Shown piece after piece: positions 26,794 through 37,197 of a stretch of 64,000 nt of DNA; within the stretch, counting starts at the first letter, position 1, and the number at the start of each line of letters is the position of its first letter. The notes beneath the pieces were generated by a model. The model was not told where the DNA came from. It did no database searches and saw only the letters and a list, made by a program, of their open reading frames with translations. Both the position numbers and the translations under genes were made by a program. This stretch comes from Methylocystis echinoides. Lineage in GTDB: Bacteria; Pseudomonadota; Alphaproteobacteria; Rhizobiales; Beijerinckiaceae. The stretch spans positions 496,001 to 560,000 of the forward strand of contig NZ_BSEC01000001.1 in NCBI RefSeq assembly GCF_027923385.1. The letters run 5' to 3'.

Positions 26794-27399
26794 CTATCCG
26801 TCTGTCGTTTCCGGAGCCCGCATCGCGTCGTAGGAAGCTTTGACCGATGCGAGACGCGCGGATTCGAACTCGGCGTCAGGAGAGTTTCTTTGATCGGTGG
26901 GAACAACGGACTCAGAGTATGATTTGAAATCCATTGCCTTCAGCGGAGCCATTGCATTCAAGTATTCTTTCGAGCTCGTCAATTCCGACATATTTCGCTG
27001 ATGCTCTTTGTATTCGTCGCTCGCGAAGGCCTTGTCGATTGATTCAAGAAGCGCTTTTGTTTCCGGGGTATTCATCGAATCTTTGAAGGCCTTGAAGCTG
27101 TTCAACCCAGCAATTTCCTGTTTTTTTTCATCGGCAGACATGATGCCGTCTTTGATGAACGTCACAGCTTCGTCAAAGCCGGAGAATCTGCCATAGGCTG
27201 TAATCAACAATCCAGCAGCACTGCCCTCATTTGACAGCGATCCTGAAGAAACAAACGATGACTTGTCCGCCGCGGCAGCGGCAACGGCTGCTTTTGCTGC
27301 CGGCTTTGCCGCGCTTATGAGTTCGTTCGGCGCTGGCGTCGTCCTGGATCGCTGCAAAATCTGCAAGGCGGTGGCGCTCGTTGCTGAAACGGAAGTCAT
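26794..27399 (-). CDS. Hypothetical protein inserted in the pho locus
   Basis: The 201-residue product is encoded in sequence visibly poorer in G and C than its neighbours and lies on the opposite strand to the pho genes. The N-terminus (MTSVSATSATALQILQRS) is rich in Ser, Thr and Ala and predicted disordered up to about residue 50. The rest is polar and helical with many Lys and Glu, and has no Cys, signal peptide or membrane helix. A Ser/Thr-rich start without a cleavage site is compatible with flagellar or type III export but is not proof. I recognise no family. It interrupts the common phoR-pstS order. Confidence 0.6.
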   Translation of the reverse strand: MTSVSATSATALQILQRSRTTPAPNELISAAKPAAKAAVAAAAADKSSFVSSGSLSNEGSAAGLLITAYGRFSGFDEAVTFIKDGIMSADEKKQEIAGLNSFKAFKDSMNTPETKALLESIDKAFASDEYKEHQRNMSELTSSKEYLNAMAPLKAMDFKSYSESVVPTDQRNSPDAEFESARLASVKASYDAMRAPETTDG

Positions 27400-27453
27400 T
27401 GCTTTGCTCTTTTCATCACCGAGCCGCGTCAGTGACTGTTGGCATTCCCAAAA

Positions 27454-27476
27454 AAGACGCGCGTCGCGCGCAGCAT
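27454..27476 (-). terminator. Minus-strand terminator-like hairpin
   Basis: Read on the minus strand, a GC palindrome (GCGCG-CGA-CGCGC) is followed by GTCTTTTTT. It lies about 45 bases after the end of the short minus-strand frame at 27519-27719 and could end a transcript from there. Confidence 0.45.
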
Positions 27477-27518
27477 GAATCTTTCAACGATTTCAACTTG
27501 AGGTAGATAAATTACCTT

Positions 27519-27719
27519 TCAATGAATTCGTGCGAACGACGCTCCTCGCGCGTCGACGCCCGCCTCTCCTGCAAGGACTGGTACGACGCGTGCGCGTTTG
27601 TCATCAACGATCGTCATCAGATCGGCGCGGACCGCGTGTCCCACGGGGACGATCTCTTCGGCCTCTTCAGGTAGCGCCACCGCGAAAATTGCGCGCCAGC
27701 CGCGCTGGCTTCTAAGCAA
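27519..27719 (-). CDS. Possible short protein or gene remnant
   Basis: A 66-residue frame with a TTG start (LLRSQRGWRAIFAVALPEEAEEIVPVGHAVRADL...) that looks protein-like, with alternating hydrophobic and acidic stretches and GC-rich third positions. A terminator-like hairpin lies just beyond its stop. There is no evident ribosome site, and the flanks are AT-rich. It may be a fragment of a decayed gene left by the insertion next to it. Confidence 0.25.
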   Translation of the reverse strand: MLRSQRGWRAIFAVALPEEAEEIVPVGHAVRADLMTIVDDKRARVVPVLAGEAGVDARGASFARIH

Positions 27720-27744
27720 ATATATGATTTCAAATCATTTTACG

Positions 27745-27772
27745 TGTCATATTGCTGTAATCTAATTGTCAC
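27745..27772 (+). promoter_or_regulatory. Pho boxes (three PhoB half-site repeats) upstream of pstS
   Basis: TGTCAT (27745-27750), TGTAAT (27756-27761) and TGTCAC (27767-27772) recur with an exact 11-bp period in AT-rich DNA, which is the PhoB operator pattern. The array lies about 90 bases upstream of the pstS ATG and should activate pstSCAB-phoU-phoB under phosphate limitation, independently of phoR. Confidence 0.85.
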
Positions 27773-27863
27773 AAAACTCACTTGCCGCGTCGATAGTAGA
27801 TAGCCTCGACAGGCGCTCGACGCGCTTTTCGTCATGTGTTCACGAGCTGAAAGCGATCTCTCA

Positions 27864-28922
27864 ATGATCACCAGGATTTTCTCCCGCGCCGCCGTCGCTG
27901 CGACGGCTTTCGCGGCCGTGGCTTTCGCCGCCGCGCCCGGCGCGGCTCTGGCGCTGGACATTTCCGGCGCTGGCGCGACCTTCCCCTATCCGATCTACGC
28001 CAAATGGGCCGAGACCTATAAGAAGGAGACCGGCAACGGCCTCAATTACCAGTCCATCGGCTCCGGCGGCGGCATCAAGCAGATCAAGGCCCGCACCGTG
28101 ACCTTCGGCGCCTCTGATCAGCCGCTCAAGGCCGAGGATCTCCAGGCCGCGAACCTCATCCAATGGCCGCAGGTGATCGGCGGCATCGTGCCGGTCGTCA
28201 ATCTCGACGGCGTCGCGCCCGGCGAGCTCGTTCTCGACGGCCCGGTTCTCGCCAGGATTTTCCTCGGCCAGATCACGAGCTGGGACGATGCGGCGATCAA
28301 GAAGCTGAACCCGAAGGCCAAGCTCGCCGCGACGCCGATCGTCGTGGTGCATCGCTCCGACGGCTCGGGCACGACCTTCAATTTCACCAACTACCTCTCC
28401 AAGGTCTCCGAGGACTGGAAGACCAAGGTCGGCGAGAATTCCGCGGTCGAATGGCCCGCGGGTCTCGGCGCCAAGGGCAATGAGGGCGTGGCCAACAATG
28501 TCGCCAACACCAAGGGCGCCATCGGCTATGTCGAATACGCCTACGCCAAGCAGAACAAGCTGACCCACGCGAAGATGGTCAATGCGGCCGGCAAGGTCGT
28601 GGCGCCGGGCGTCGACAGCTTCCAGTCCGCCGCCGCCAGCGCCGACTGGGCGAAGGCGCCGGGCTTCTACCAGATCATCACCAACGAGCCGGGCGCGAAG
28701 TCCTGGCCGATCTCGGCCGCGACCTTCATCCTTCTGCCGAAGGAGTCGAAGGACGAAGCCGCCGCGGCGGAAGCGCTGAAGTTCTTCGGCTGGGCCTTCG
28801 CGAACGGCGCCAAGCAGGCGGAAGAGCTGGATTACATCCCGATGCCGAAGCCGGTGGTCGAGCTCATCAAGAAGAGCTGGAACGAGGTCAAGGGCGCGGA
28901 CGGCAAGCCGCTGGCGAAGTGA
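27864..28922 (+). CDS. pstS: Phosphate ABC transporter substrate-binding protein
   Basis: Periplasmic phosphate receptor of the Pst system, 352 residues. The signal peptide is about residues 1-26 and the mature protein begins [17 protein letters not shown]. Phosphate-binding signatures include [17 protein letters not shown] and [17 protein letters not shown] took the ATG at 27864, which places the signal peptide correctly; an upstream in-frame start at 27834 adds ten polar residues. It is the first gene after the Pho boxes and is separated from pstC by a palindromic spacer of about 210 bases. Confidence 0.97.
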   Translation: MITRIFSRAAVAATAFAAVAFAAAPGAALALDISGAGATFPYPIYAKWAETYKKETGNGLNYQSIGSGGGIKQIKARTVTFGASDQPLKAEDLQAANLIQWPQVIGGIVPVVNLDGVAPGELVLDGPVLARIFLGQITSWDDAAIKKLNPKAKLAATPIVVVHRSDGSGTTFNFTNYLSKVSEDWKTKVGENSAVEWPAGLGAKGNEGVANNVANTKGAIGYVEYAYAKQNKLTHAKMVNAAGKVVAPGVDSFQSAAASADWAKAPGFYQIITNEPGAKSWPISAATFILLPKESKDEAAAAEALKFFGWAFANGAKQAEELDYIPMPKPVVELIKKSWNEVKGADGKPLAK

Positions 28923-28955
28923 GAAATCGCTTCCGAGGTTTGTGACTGCGGTCCC

Positions 28956-29008
28956 GCCCCTCACCCGATCTTTCCCGGCCGAGCGGGGAGAGGGCTCGAG
29001 TGAGGGGC
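28956..29008. repeat. REP-like palindrome between pstS and pstC
   Basis: GCCCCTCAC (28956-28964) is inverted as GTGAGGGGC (29000-29008), with GCGGGGAGAGGG inside. It may stabilise the 3' end of the abundant pstS message and lower distal expression. Confidence 0.6.
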
Positions 29009-29135
29009 CGGCCTCTTCTCCCCTACGCGGGTGGATCGCAGCGCGCATGTTGCGGCGCTTGCCCCGGCGGCCCAAGATCGGCCGCCAATCGACAGGAGGC
29101 GCCGGTTCCCCGCGAACCGACGCCGGGAGTACCGA

Positions 29136-30164
29136 ATGACGACCGAGCCGCGCCGGAAAGGCGGAGCAACCGACATGTCCGATATTGCGATGGAAGCCCA
29201 GGCCGTCCGCCAGACGGTGAAAGACCGCGCCCGCGCGCTGGCCGGGATCGCCCTAGCCGACCGCCTCTTCCATGCGACCACCCGCGCGGCGGCGGTCATC
29301 GTGCTCGTCATTCTCGGCGGCGTGATCGTTTCGCTGGTGCATGGGTCGCTGCCGGCGATGCGGGCCTTTGGTTTCGGCTTTCTGACGTCGCAGGCCTGGA
29401 ACCCGGTCACCGACAATTTCGGCGCGCTGCCGGCGATCTATGGCACGGTCGTCACCTCGGCGATCGCCATGCTGATCGCCGTGCCGGTCGGGCTCGGGAT
29501 CGCGACCTTTCTCACCGAACTCTGCCCGCACCCGCTGCGCCGCCCGATCGGCGTCGCCATCGAACTGCTCGCCGGCATTCCCTCGATCATCTACGGCGTC
29601 TGGGGCCTCTTCGTCTTCGCGCCCTTCGTGCAGACCTGGGTGCAGCCGCAGCTCATTTCGCTGTTCGGCGACGTGCCGGTGCTCTCGTCGCTCTTCGCGG
29701 GCCCGCCCTATGGCATCGGCATGCTGACGGCGAGCTTCATCCTCGCGATCATGGTGCTGCCCTTCATCGCCTCGATCTCGCGCGACGTTTTTGCCACCGT
29801 GCCGCCCGTGCTGAAAGAGGCGGCGACGGGCATTGGCTGCACGACATGGGAAATGATGCGCTACGTCGTCCTTCCCTATACGCGGGTCGGCGTGATTGGC
29901 GGCGTGATGCTGGCGCTCGGCCGCGCGCTCGGCGAGACGATGGCGGTGACCTTCGTCATCGGCAACGCCCACAAGGTGTCGCCCTCCCTGCTCGCGCCGG
30001 GCACCACCATATCGGCGACCATCGCCAATGAATTCACCGAGGCTGTCGGCGACATCTACACATCGGCGCTGATCGAACTCGGCCTCATCCTCTTCATCAT
30101 CACCTTCATCGTTCTGGCGATTGCGCGCTACATGCTGATGCGCATCGAACGGAACGCGGCCTGA
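29136..30164 (+). CDS. pstC: Phosphate ABC transporter permease PstC
   Basis: Inner-membrane permease subunit, 342 residues. About 45 polar residues precede six or more transmembrane helices. The binding-protein-dependent permease loop is visible in [45 protein letters not shown] chose the ATG at 29136 with CGGGAG upstream; the frame stays open further upstream through palindromic sequence. It pairs with PstA, which starts 13 bases after the stop. Confidence 0.95.
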   Translation: MTTEPRRKGGATDMSDIAMEAQAVRQTVKDRARALAGIALADRLFHATTRAAAVIVLVILGGVIVSLVHGSLPAMRAFGFGFLTSQAWNPVTDNFGALPAIYGTVVTSAIAMLIAVPVGLGIATFLTELCPHPLRRPIGVAIELLAGIPSIIYGVWGLFVFAPFVQTWVQPQLISLFGDVPVLSSLFAGPPYGIGMLTASFILAIMVLPFIASISRDVFATVPPVLKEAATGIGCTTWEMMRYVVLPYTRVGVIGGVMLALGRALGETMAVTFVIGNAHKVSPSLLAPGTTISATIANEFTEAVGDIYTSALIELGLILFIITFIVLAIARYMLMRIERNAA

Positions 30165-30177
30165 GGGAGGCGCGCCC

Positions 30178-31014
30178 ATGTCGCTCTACGCCACACGCCG
30201 CAAGAACAACGCCGTCGCGACGGGCCTCGCCTGGGGCGCCGCGATTTTCGGATTGGCCTGGCTGTTCCTGATCCTCGGCTCGCTGCTGTTTCAGGGTCTG
30301 CGCGGCCTCACACCGGCCGTCTTCACGCAGATGACGCCGCCGCCCGGCAGCCAGGGCGGCCTGCTCAACGCCATCGCCGGTTCGGTGCTGATGACCGGCA
30401 TCGGCGTCGCCATCGGCGCGCCGCTGGGCCTGCTCGCGGGCACCTATCTCGCCGAATATGGACGCGGCACGAAGCTCGCGACGGTCGTGCGTTTCGTCAA
30501 TGACATCCTGCTCAGCGCCCCCTCCATCGTCATAGGCCTCTTCGTCTATACGATCGTCGTCGCGCCAATGGGGCATTTCTCCGGCATATCGGGCGCGGCG
30601 GCCCTGTCGCTGCTCGTCGTGCCCGTCGTGCTGCGCACGACGGAAGACATGCTGCTGCTGGTGCCGGGCTCGATGCGCGAGGCGGCGGCCGCGCTCGGCG
30701 CGCCGCGCGCGGTCATCATCGGGCGCGTCGCCTATCGCGCGGCGAAGGCCGGCATTGTGACGGGCGTGCTGCTCGCCGTGGCGCGCGTCTCCGGCGAAAC
30801 CGCCCCGCTGCTCTTCACCGCGCTCAACAACCAGTTCTGGAGCACAGACCTCAACGCGCCGATGGCGAGCCTGCCGGTCGTCATCTTCCAGTTCGCGCTC
30901 TCGCCCTACAAGGACTGGCAGCAGCTCGCCTGGACGGGCGCGCTGCTCATCACCGTCGCCGTGCTCACTCTCTCCATCGTCGCCCGCGCGCTCAGCGCCG
31001 GCCGCAGGAACTGA
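30178..31014 (+). CDS. pstA: Phosphate ABC transporter permease PstA
   Basis: Second permease subunit, 278 residues with six predicted helices. The permease signature lies in [52 protein letters not shown] precedes the ATG. It ends 3 bases before the pstB ATG, in line with co-transcription and coupled translation. Confidence 0.95.
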   Translation: MSLYATRRKNNAVATGLAWGAAIFGLAWLFLILGSLLFQGLRGLTPAVFTQMTPPPGSQGGLLNAIAGSVLMTGIGVAIGAPLGLLAGTYLAEYGRGTKLATVVRFVNDILLSAPSIVIGLFVYTIVVAPMGHFSGISGAAALSLLVVPVVLRTTEDMLLLVPGSMREAAAALGAPRAVIIGRVAYRAAKAGIVTGVLLAVARVSGETAPLLFTALNNQFWSTDLNAPMASLPVVIFQFALSPYKDWQQLAWTGALLITVAVLTLSIVARALSAGRRN

Positions 31015-31017
31015 TCC

Positions 31018-31800
31018 ATGAACGTCGCCGCACACGCCCATGAGCCGCATCCGAAGGTTTCGGTGCGCGGTCTCGATTTCTATTATGGCAAGACCCGCGC
31101 GCTGAAGGGCATCTCGCTGTCCCTGCGCACGAACAAGGTCACCGCCTTCATCGGCCCCTCGGGCTGCGGCAAGTCCACGCTGCTGCGCGTGCTCAACCGC
31201 ATGTATGATCTTTATCCCGGCCAGCGCGCCGAGGGCGAGGTGCTGCTCGACGGCGAGAACATTCTCGATCCGGCCGTCGATGTGAATGCGCTGCGCGCCC
31301 GCGTCGGCATGGTGTTCCAGAAGCCGACGCCCTTCCCGATGACGATCTACGAGAACATCGCCTTCGGGATACGCCTTTATGAGAAGCTCTCGCGCGCTGA
31401 CATGGACGCGCGCGTCGAAGAGGCGTTGCGCGGCGCGGCGCTGTGGGACGAGGTGAAGGACAAGCTGCATACGAGCGGGCTCGGCCTCTCGGGCGGCCAG
31501 CAGCAGCGCCTGTGCATCGCGCGCAGCGTCGCGGTTCAGCCCGACGTCATCCTCTTCGACGAGCCCTGTTCGGCGCTCGATCCGATCTCCACCGCGAAAG
31601 TCGAGGAGCTGATCGAGGAGCTCGCCGCGCAATATACGATCGCCATCGTCACCCACAACATGCAGCAGGCCGTGCGCGTCTCCGACGACACTGCCTTCAT
31701 GTATCTCGGCGAACTTGTCGAATTCGGCGACACGGACGAGATCTTCAACAAGCCGCGTGAAAAACGCACGCAGGATTACATCACCGGCCGCTTCGGCTGA
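31018..31800 (+). CDS. pstB: Phosphate ABC transporter ATPase PstB
   Basis: ATP-hydrolysing subunit of the Pst importer, 260 residues. Walker A is GPSGCGKST, the Q-loop follows in [20 protein letters not shown] (a PstB hallmark), the ABC signature is [13 protein letters not shown], Walker B is [13 protein letters not shown] and the switch His is in VTHNMQQA. Length and motifs are normal. Confidence 0.97.
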   Translation: MNVAAHAHEPHPKVSVRGLDFYYGKTRALKGISLSLRTNKVTAFIGPSGCGKSTLLRVLNRMYDLYPGQRAEGEVLLDGENILDPAVDVNALRARVGMVFQKPTPFPMTIYENIAFGIRLYEKLSRADMDARVEEALRGAALWDEVKDKLHTSGLGLSGGQQQRLCIARSVAVQPDVILFDEPCSALDPISTAKVEELIEELAAQYTIAIVTHNMQQAVRVSDDTAFMYLGELVEFGDTDEIFNKPREKRTQDYITGRFG

Positions 31801-31813
31801 GGAAAAACCCGAC

Positions 31814-32524
31814 ATGAGCGAACATATCGTCAAGTCATACGACCGCGATCTCGAGGCGCTCGGGCGTCGTATCTCCGAGATGGGCGGCATCGCCGAGAAA
31901 ATGCTCTCCGAGGCCATGGACGCGCTGTCCAGCTCCAATGTCGAGCTGGCGCGGCGGGTCGTCGAGAGCGACGCGCGCCTCGACGCGCTCCAGCGGGAGA
32001 TCGAGGAAAGCGCCGTCATGACCATCGCCCGGCGCCAGCCGCTGGCCATCGATCTGCGCGAATGCATCGCGGCGATCCGCATCTCCGGCGACATCGAGAG
32101 AATCGGCGATCTGGCGAAGAACATCGCCAAGCGCACGCTGAAGATCGCGACCGAAGCGCGCCTGCCGCGCGCCATCGTGGGTCTGCGCTCCATGCATGAA
32201 ATCGCCGCGACGCAGTTGAAGGACGCGCTCGACGCCTATGCGCTGCGCGACGTCGAGCGCGCCCGCGCGGTCTGGGAGAATGACGTCGATCTCGACGCGC
32301 TGGAAGATTCGGTGTTTCGCGACCTTCTCACCTTCATGATGGAAGATCCGCGCAACATCTCCTTCTGCACGCATCTGCTTTTTTGTTCCAAGAATCTCGA
32401 ACGCATCGGCGACCACACGACGAATATTTCGGAGACGGTCGTCTATCTCGTCACTGGCGAAGCCATGCCGACGGAACGTCCCAAATCGCGGGGGTTCGGC
32501 GGCCCGGACAATGATCCGCAATGA
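31814..32524 (+). CDS. phoU: Phosphate signalling protein PhoU
   Basis: A 236-residue all-helical protein that connects the Pst transporter to PhoR and damps Pho signalling when phosphate is plentiful. It has the duplicated PhoU domain with metal-binding-type acidic clusters, for example DIERIGDLAKNIAKR and NLERIGDHTTNISE. The ATG at 31814 lies 13 bases after pstB. Its stop overlaps the phoB start in ATGA. Confidence 0.96.
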   Translation: MSEHIVKSYDRDLEALGRRISEMGGIAEKMLSEAMDALSSSNVELARRVVESDARLDALQREIEESAVMTIARRQPLAIDLRECIAAIRISGDIERIGDLAKNIAKRTLKIATEARLPRAIVGLRSMHEIAATQLKDALDAYALRDVERARAVWENDVDLDALEDSVFRDLLTFMMEDPRNISFCTHLLFCSKNLERIGDHTTNISETVVYLVTGEAMPTERPKSRGFGGPDNDPQ

Positions 32525-33267
32525 ACGACACGATCCAACAGACCCTTCCGCGCGAGGCGCGCGGTGAACGCCCGCCGCGCATCCTCGTCGTCGAGGATGA
32601 AGTCCCGCTCGCGACCCTGCTCGTCTATAATCTCGAAGCCGAGGGCTATCAGGTCGAGCACGTCGATAATGGCGACGAGGCGGAGCTGCGCATCGCGGAG
32701 TCGCCGCCGGACCTGCTGCTGCTCGACTGGATGCTTCCGGGCGTGTCGGGACTGGAAATCTGCCGGCGCCTGCGCGCCCGCGACATCGCCCGCGACATGC
32801 CGATCATCATGCTGACCGCGCGCGGCGAGGAGGCCGAGCGCGTGCGCGGCCTCTCGGTCGGCGCGGACGATTACGTGGTGAAACCCTTCTCGACGCCGGA
32901 GCTGATGGCCCGCGTGCGCGCCCTGCTGCGCCGCGCCCGCCCCGAGCGCGTCGCCTCGAAGCTGATGGCGGGCGATATCGACCTCGACCGCGACACGCGC
33001 CGCGTGCGCCGCTCGGGCCGCGAGATTCACCTGGGGCCGACAGAGTTCCGTCTGCTGGAATATCTGATGGAGAAGCCCGGCCGCGTCTTCACCCGCGGGC
33101 AGTTGCTCGACAGCGTTTGGGGCATGTCCGCCGAGATCGACGAGCGCACGGTCGACGTTCATGTCGGGCGGCTGCGCAAGGCGCTGATCCGCGGGCGCGA
33201 AAAGGACCCGATCCGCACCGTGCGCGGCTCCGGCTATTCCTTCGACGAGACCTTCGGGCGGGAGTGA
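32521..33267 (+). CDS. phoB: Phosphate regulon response regulator PhoB
   Basis: OmpR-family regulator, 248 residues. The receiver domain has an acidic pocket in VVEDE, phospho-acceptor Asp69 in LLLDWMLPG and Lys in VVKPFS. The C-terminal winged helix (about residues 150-245) includes GPTEFRLLEYLM and RTVDVHVGRLRKAL. It should bind the 11-bp repeats at 27745. Its ~20-residue polar N-terminal extension is slightly longer than usual. It is the last gene of the operon; a hairpin GCCAGAGCC/GGCTCTGGC at 33277-33302 follows without a clear T run. Confidence 0.95.
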   Translation: MNDTIQQTLPREARGERPPRILVVEDEVPLATLLVYNLEAEGYQVEHVDNGDEAELRIAESPPDLLLLDWMLPGVSGLEICRRLRARDIARDMPIIMLTARGEEAERVRGLSVGADDYVVKPFSTPELMARVRALLRRARPERVASKLMAGDIDLDRDTRRVRRSGREIHLGPTEFRLLEYLMEKPGRVFTRGQLLDSVWGMSAEIDERTVDVHVGRLRKALIRGREKDPIRTVRGSGYSFDETFGRE

Positions 33268-33333
33268 CGTGAGCGCGCCAGAGCCCGCATCATGGCTCTG
33301 GCTTCTGCGTCCGGCTCGCTTTTCGCGACGGCC

Positions 33334-35262
33334 TCAGGCGATCATCACCCGCGCCGCGCCCTTCTCGTCGCCGAGAAGCTCCAGCGCCTTGGCGACCATC
33401 GCCTTGCTGTCGAGCATGGCCTTCGCGATCATCAGCTCGTGCTTGTCGTGGTCGATGTAGACGTCGGGCAGCGTCATGCTGCGGAACTTGAAGGCGCCGC
33501 GCGCGCCGTCGAGCAGGCCGTCATCCGAGAGGGCCTGGAAGACCTGGCTGCCGAAGCCGCCGATGGAGCCTTCCTCGATGGTGATCAGCACTTCGTGATT
33601 GGCCGCCAGACGGCGCAACAGATCGCGGTCGATCGGCTTGGCGAAGCGGGCGTCGGCGACCGTGGTGGAGACCCCGTAATTGTCGAGCTCCTCCGCGGCC
33701 TTCAGCGCCTCGCCGAGGCGCGTGCCGAGCGACAGCAGCGCGACCTTGGAGCCTTCGCGAAGGACGCGGCCCCTGCCGATTTCCAGCACCTCGCCGCGCT
33801 CCGGGAGCTCGACGCCGACGCCTTCGCCGCGCGGATAGCGGAAGGCGATGGGGCCGTCGTCATAGGCCACGGCGGTCGCGACCATGTGCATGAGCTCCGC
33901 CTCGTCGGCGCAGGCCATCACAACCATGTCCGGCAGACAGCCGAGATAGGCGATGTCGAAGGCGCCGGCGTGGGTCGGTCCGTCGGCGCCGACAAGGCCG
34001 GCGCGGTCGATGGCGAAGCGCACCGGCAGATGCTGGATGGCCACGTCATGCACGACCTGATCGTAGCCGCGCTGCAGGAAGGTCGAATAGAGCGCGCAGA
34101 AGGGCTTGTAGCCCTCGCAGGCAAGGCCGGCAGCGAAGGTCACCGCATGCTGCTCGGCGATGGCGACGTCGAAGGTGCGCTCGGGGAAATGCTTGCCGAA
34201 AGTGTCGAGGCCGGTGCCCGACGGCATGGCGGCGGTGATGGCGACGATCTTGTCGTCGTGCTCGGCTTCCGTGACCAGCGCCTTGGCGAAGACGCCCGTA
34301 TAGGAGGGCGCATTCGCCTTGGGCTTGAACTGCTTGCCGGTCTCGACGTCGAACTTTACGACGCCGTGGTATTTGTCGTCGGCGGCTTCGGCGGGCGCAT
34401 AGCCCTTGCCCTTTTGCGTCACCACATGGACCAGCACCGGGCCGTCGTCCTTGTCGCGCACATTCATCAGCACGGGCAGAAGATGGTCGAGATTATGCCC
34501 GTCGATCGGCCCGACATAATAGAAGCCGAGCTCCTCGAACATCGTGCCGCCGGTGATGAAGCTGCGCGAAAACTCCTCGGCCTTGCGCGCCTTGTCGTAG
34601 ATGAAGCGCGGCAGATGCGAGGCGAGCTGCTTGGCGGCGTCGCGGATGGAGCGATAGGCGCCGCCGGAGACGAGGCGGGCCAGATAGGCCGACATGGCGC
34701 CGGTCGGCGTCGCAATCGACATGTCATTGTCGTTGAGGATGACGATGAGGCGCGAGTCGAGCGCGCCGGCGTTGTTCATCGCCTCATAGGCCATGCCGGC
34801 GGACATGGAGCTGTCGCCGATGACCGCCACAACGTGATTGTTGCCGTGCGACAGGTCGCGCGCCACGGCCATGCCGAGACCGGCCGAGATGGAGGTCGAG
34901 GAGTGGCCGGCGCCGAAAGCGTCATATTCGCTTTCCGCGCGCTTGGTGAAGCCGGACAGGCCGCCGCCCATGCGCAGCGTGCGGATGCGGTCGCGCCGCC
35001 CGGTGAGGATCTTGTGCGGATAGGTCTGGTGCCCGACGTCCCAGATGATGCGGTCGCGCGGCGTGTCGAAGACGTAATGCAGCGCCACGGTCAGCTCGAC
35101 CACGCCGAGCCCCGCGCCCAGATGCCCGCCCGTGACCGAAACCGCGTCGATGGTCTCGCGGCGCAGTTCCTCGGCCACCTGCTTGAGCTGGCCCGGCTGG
35201 AGCTTGCGCAGCTCCTCGGGGGTCGGGAGCTGATCGAGAAGGGGGGTCTTCGATGTCGTCAA
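33334..35262 (-). CDS. dxs: 1-deoxy-D-xylulose-5-phosphate synthase
   Basis: First enzyme of the MEP isoprenoid pathway; a thiamine-diphosphate enzyme that condenses pyruvate and glyceraldehyde 3-phosphate. The 642-residue product has [19 protein letters not shown], the ThDP/Mg motif [20 protein letters not shown] with downstream NDNDMSI, and the transketolase-like motif [19 protein letters not shown] favour the TTG at 35262 ([11 protein letters not shown]), which matches relatives; the frame extends to another TTG at 35295. Confidence 0.95.
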   Translation of the reverse strand: MTTSKTPLLDQLPTPEELRKLQPGQLKQVAEELRRETIDAVSVTGGHLGAGLGVVELTVALHYVFDTPRDRIIWDVGHQTYPHKILTGRRDRIRTLRMGGGLSGFTKRAESEYDAFGAGHSSTSISAGLGMAVARDLSHGNNHVVAVIGDSSMSAGMAYEAMNNAGALDSRLIVILNDNDMSIATPTGAMSAYLARLVSGGAYRSIRDAAKQLASHLPRFIYDKARKAEEFSRSFITGGTMFEELGFYYVGPIDGHNLDHLLPVLMNVRDKDDGPVLVHVVTQKGKGYAPAEAADDKYHGVVKFDVETGKQFKPKANAPSYTGVFAKALVTEAEHDDKIVAITAAMPSGTGLDTFGKHFPERTFDVAIAEQHAVTFAAGLACEGYKPFCALYSTFLQRGYDQVVHDVAIQHLPVRFAIDRAGLVGADGPTHAGAFDIAYLGCLPDMVVMACADEAELMHMVATAVAYDDGPIAFRYPRGEGVGVELPERGEVLEIGRGRVLREGSKVALLSLGTRLGEALKAAEELDNYGVSTTVADARFAKPIDRDLLRRLAANHEVLITIEEGSIGGFGSQVFQALSDDGLLDGARGAFKFRSMTLPDVYIDHDKHELMIAKAMLDSKAMVAKALELLGDEKGAARVMIA

Positions 35263-35404
35263 AGGCTTACTCTCGTCTGTCCGCAATTTACACAAATTCC
35301 AGATTTAGCCCTTCGGCCGCGCCGCAGCAAACCGCCCGGGGGACATGGATGCTGATTCCTGTGGAGCTGTGGCGCCCCTGCAACGGCGCCCGAAATGGGT
35401 TTTG

Positions 35405-35902
35405 TCAATAGCGGTAAGCCTGATCCTGGAGGAATTCCGGTTCTGGCGCCCGTCGCCGGGCGCGGCGTTCGCGGCCGGGCTTCGTGGCGGGCGTGTCGCC
35501 GACGATCTCGATGGTCGCGCCCTGCGCCTCGACCCATTCGAAGAGCTTTTCCGCATTGCCGACCGCGAGCCGCACGCAGCCGTGCGAACGCGGGCTGCCG
35601 AGGCCGCGCTCGAAACTGCCGTGGATCGCCAGCCCCCGCGGCGAAAAGAAGATCGCATAGGGCATGGGCGCCTGATCATATTCGTCCGAATAATGATCGG
35701 CCTCCATGCGCATGACCTGGTAACGACCCGAGGGCGTCTCATAACCAGGCCGGCCGCTGGAGATTTTCCAGACCACCGTCTCGCCGCCGTCCCGGGTCGC
35801 GGTCAGCCGCTGCCGGGAGAGGTCGATGGAGATGCGCACGGTCGCGGCGCAGGGCGACGCGGCGAGCAGGCAGGCGAGAAAGACGGGGGCGAAAGTCTTC
35901 AT
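35405..35902 (-). CDS. L,D-transpeptidase (YkuD family)
   Basis: The 165-residue exported protein has a signal peptide (about residues 1-20) and the YkuD catalytic motif with His in IHGSFERGLG and nucleophile Cys in SPRSHGCVRLA. Such enzymes form 3-3 peptidoglycan cross-links or attach lipoproteins to the wall. There is no LysM or other accessory domain, and the C-terminus is basic. It is a single gene between dxs and a divergent acyltransferase gene. Confidence 0.9.
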   Translation of the reverse strand: MKTFAPVFLACLLAASPCAATVRISIDLSRQRLTATRDGGETVVWKISSGRPGYETPSGRYQVMRMEADHYSDEYDQAPMPYAIFFSPRGLAIHGSFERGLGSPRSHGCVRLAVGNAEKLFEWVEAQGATIEIVGDTPATKPGRERRARRRAPEPEFLQDQAYRY

Positions 35903-36055
35903 GGCTTCGACCTAAACATGTGGTTTCCAATCCGTAAAGACGGCGCCCGCCGTTAGGGTTGACGCCGGACGGGCCGAGGTGAAGCTCAAGGCGGATTTTA
36001 ACGATCCGCGCGCATCATGGGGAGGTTGCGCCGGAGCGGCGCGGAGGGACGCGCC

Positions 36056-37174
36056 TTGGCCCGGATGGACGCCTCAGAGCTGACGCTGGCGCAGATCGAG
36101 GCCGCGCGGCCCGAATGGGCGCGGCTCGCGGCGCGGGCGCTCGAGCCCAACGCGTTTTTCGAGCCGGGCTTTCTGCTGGCGGCGGCGCGGCATTTTCCCC
36201 ATGCGCAACACCCCCGTTTCGTCGCCCTGCGCGGGCCGGAAGGGGAGCTTTGCGGGCTGTTCCCGGTCGCCGGCGCCTCCGCGGCCGACGGTTTTCTGCG
36301 CCTGTGGCGCAGCGACTGGAGCGCGCTGGCGACGCCGCTCGTCGATCCGGCCCGGCCGGCCGAAACGATCGCCGCCTTTCTCGACTGGGCCGAGGCGGAG
36401 AGCGACGCCGCCGGCGTGCTGTTTCCGCGGCTTTCCGCCGGGGGCGCGTTTCACGCGGCGCTGACGGAGGCGACGCGCGGGCGGCGCCAGATCGCGCTTG
36501 TCGAAGCCCATGCGCGGGCGGCGCTGGCGGCGGGCGGCTCGGCCGACGACAAGCTCGCCCAGGCCGGCGGGCGCAAGCGCGTCAATGAAATCCGCCGGGC
36601 GCGGCGGCGCCTGGAGGAGATGGGCGCGGTCGTCGTGGAGGTCGCGTCGACTCCGGCGGCGCTGCGGACCTCGGCGGAGGCCTTTCTGACGCTCGAAGGC
36701 GCGGGCTGGAAAGCCGGGCGCGGCGCCCTGCTTTCCGATCCCGCGCTGGCGACCTTCCTGCGCAGCGCCACGCGCCAGCTCGCGGAGGACGGGCTTTGCC
36801 GCATCGTTTCGCTACGGCTCGACGGGCGCCCGATCGCCATGGCGATCCTCTTCGACAGCCAGAACCACAGCTACTGCTGGAAGATCGCCTTCGACGAAGG
36901 GTTTCGCGCCCAGGCGCCGGGCGTGCAGGTGATCTACGAGGTGACGCGGCTCCAGCTCGCGCGGCCGGAGATTGCGCTGACCGACTCCTGCGCCATCGCC
37001 AATCACCCGATGATCGACCGGCTCTGGCCGAACCGGGTGGAAATCTGCGATCTGGCGGTGGCGACGCGGGCGAGCGCCTTCCGACACGCCTGCGCGCGGG
37101 AGACGCTGCGCCGGGGCCTGCGCGCAGCCGCCAAGACAGCAGCAACCCGTCTCCTTCGGCGGAAGGTTTCATAG
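36056..37174 (+). CDS. CelD/BioF2-like GNAT acyltransferase
   Basis: The 372-residue product resembles the CelD/BioF2 family of double GNAT-fold proteins linked to exopolysaccharide or cellulose gene clusters. The central segment with GGRKRVNEIRRARRRLEEMG and LTLEGAGWKAGRGALL, and the later YCWKIAFDEGFRAQAPGVQVIYEV, are characteristic. I chose the TTG at 36056, with GGAGGG seven bases upstream; ATG codons at 36017 and 36065 are alternatives. No polysaccharide genes are adjacent and the acyl acceptor is unknown. Confidence 0.75.
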   Translation: MARMDASELTLAQIEAARPEWARLAARALEPNAFFEPGFLLAAARHFPHAQHPRFVALRGPEGELCGLFPVAGASAADGFLRLWRSDWSALATPLVDPARPAETIAAFLDWAEAESDAAGVLFPRLSAGGAFHAALTEATRGRRQIALVEAHARAALAAGGSADDKLAQAGGRKRVNEIRRARRRLEEMGAVVVEVASTPAALRTSAEAFLTLEGAGWKAGRGALLSDPALATFLRSATRQLAEDGLCRIVSLRLDGRPIAMAILFDSQNHSYCWKIAFDEGFRAQAPGVQVIYEVTRLQLARPEIALTDSCAIANHPMIDRLWPNRVEICDLAVATRASAFRHACARETLRRGLRAAAKTAATRLLRRKVS

Positions 37175-37197
37175 AGATCAGGCAGGAAAATCCCGCA

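Noticed and set aside
30106..32193. A 695-codon open frame antisense to pstA, pstB and phoU
   Set aside because: It spans three conserved genes on the plus strand; composition is typical of antisense shadows.
33277..33302. Hairpin after phoB as a terminator
   Set aside because: The stem is perfect but no T run follows on either strand, so I did not list it as a terminator.
33292..35355. A 687-codon open frame on the plus strand opposite dxs
   Set aside because: dxs is unambiguous on the minus strand; the plus frame shows no domain.
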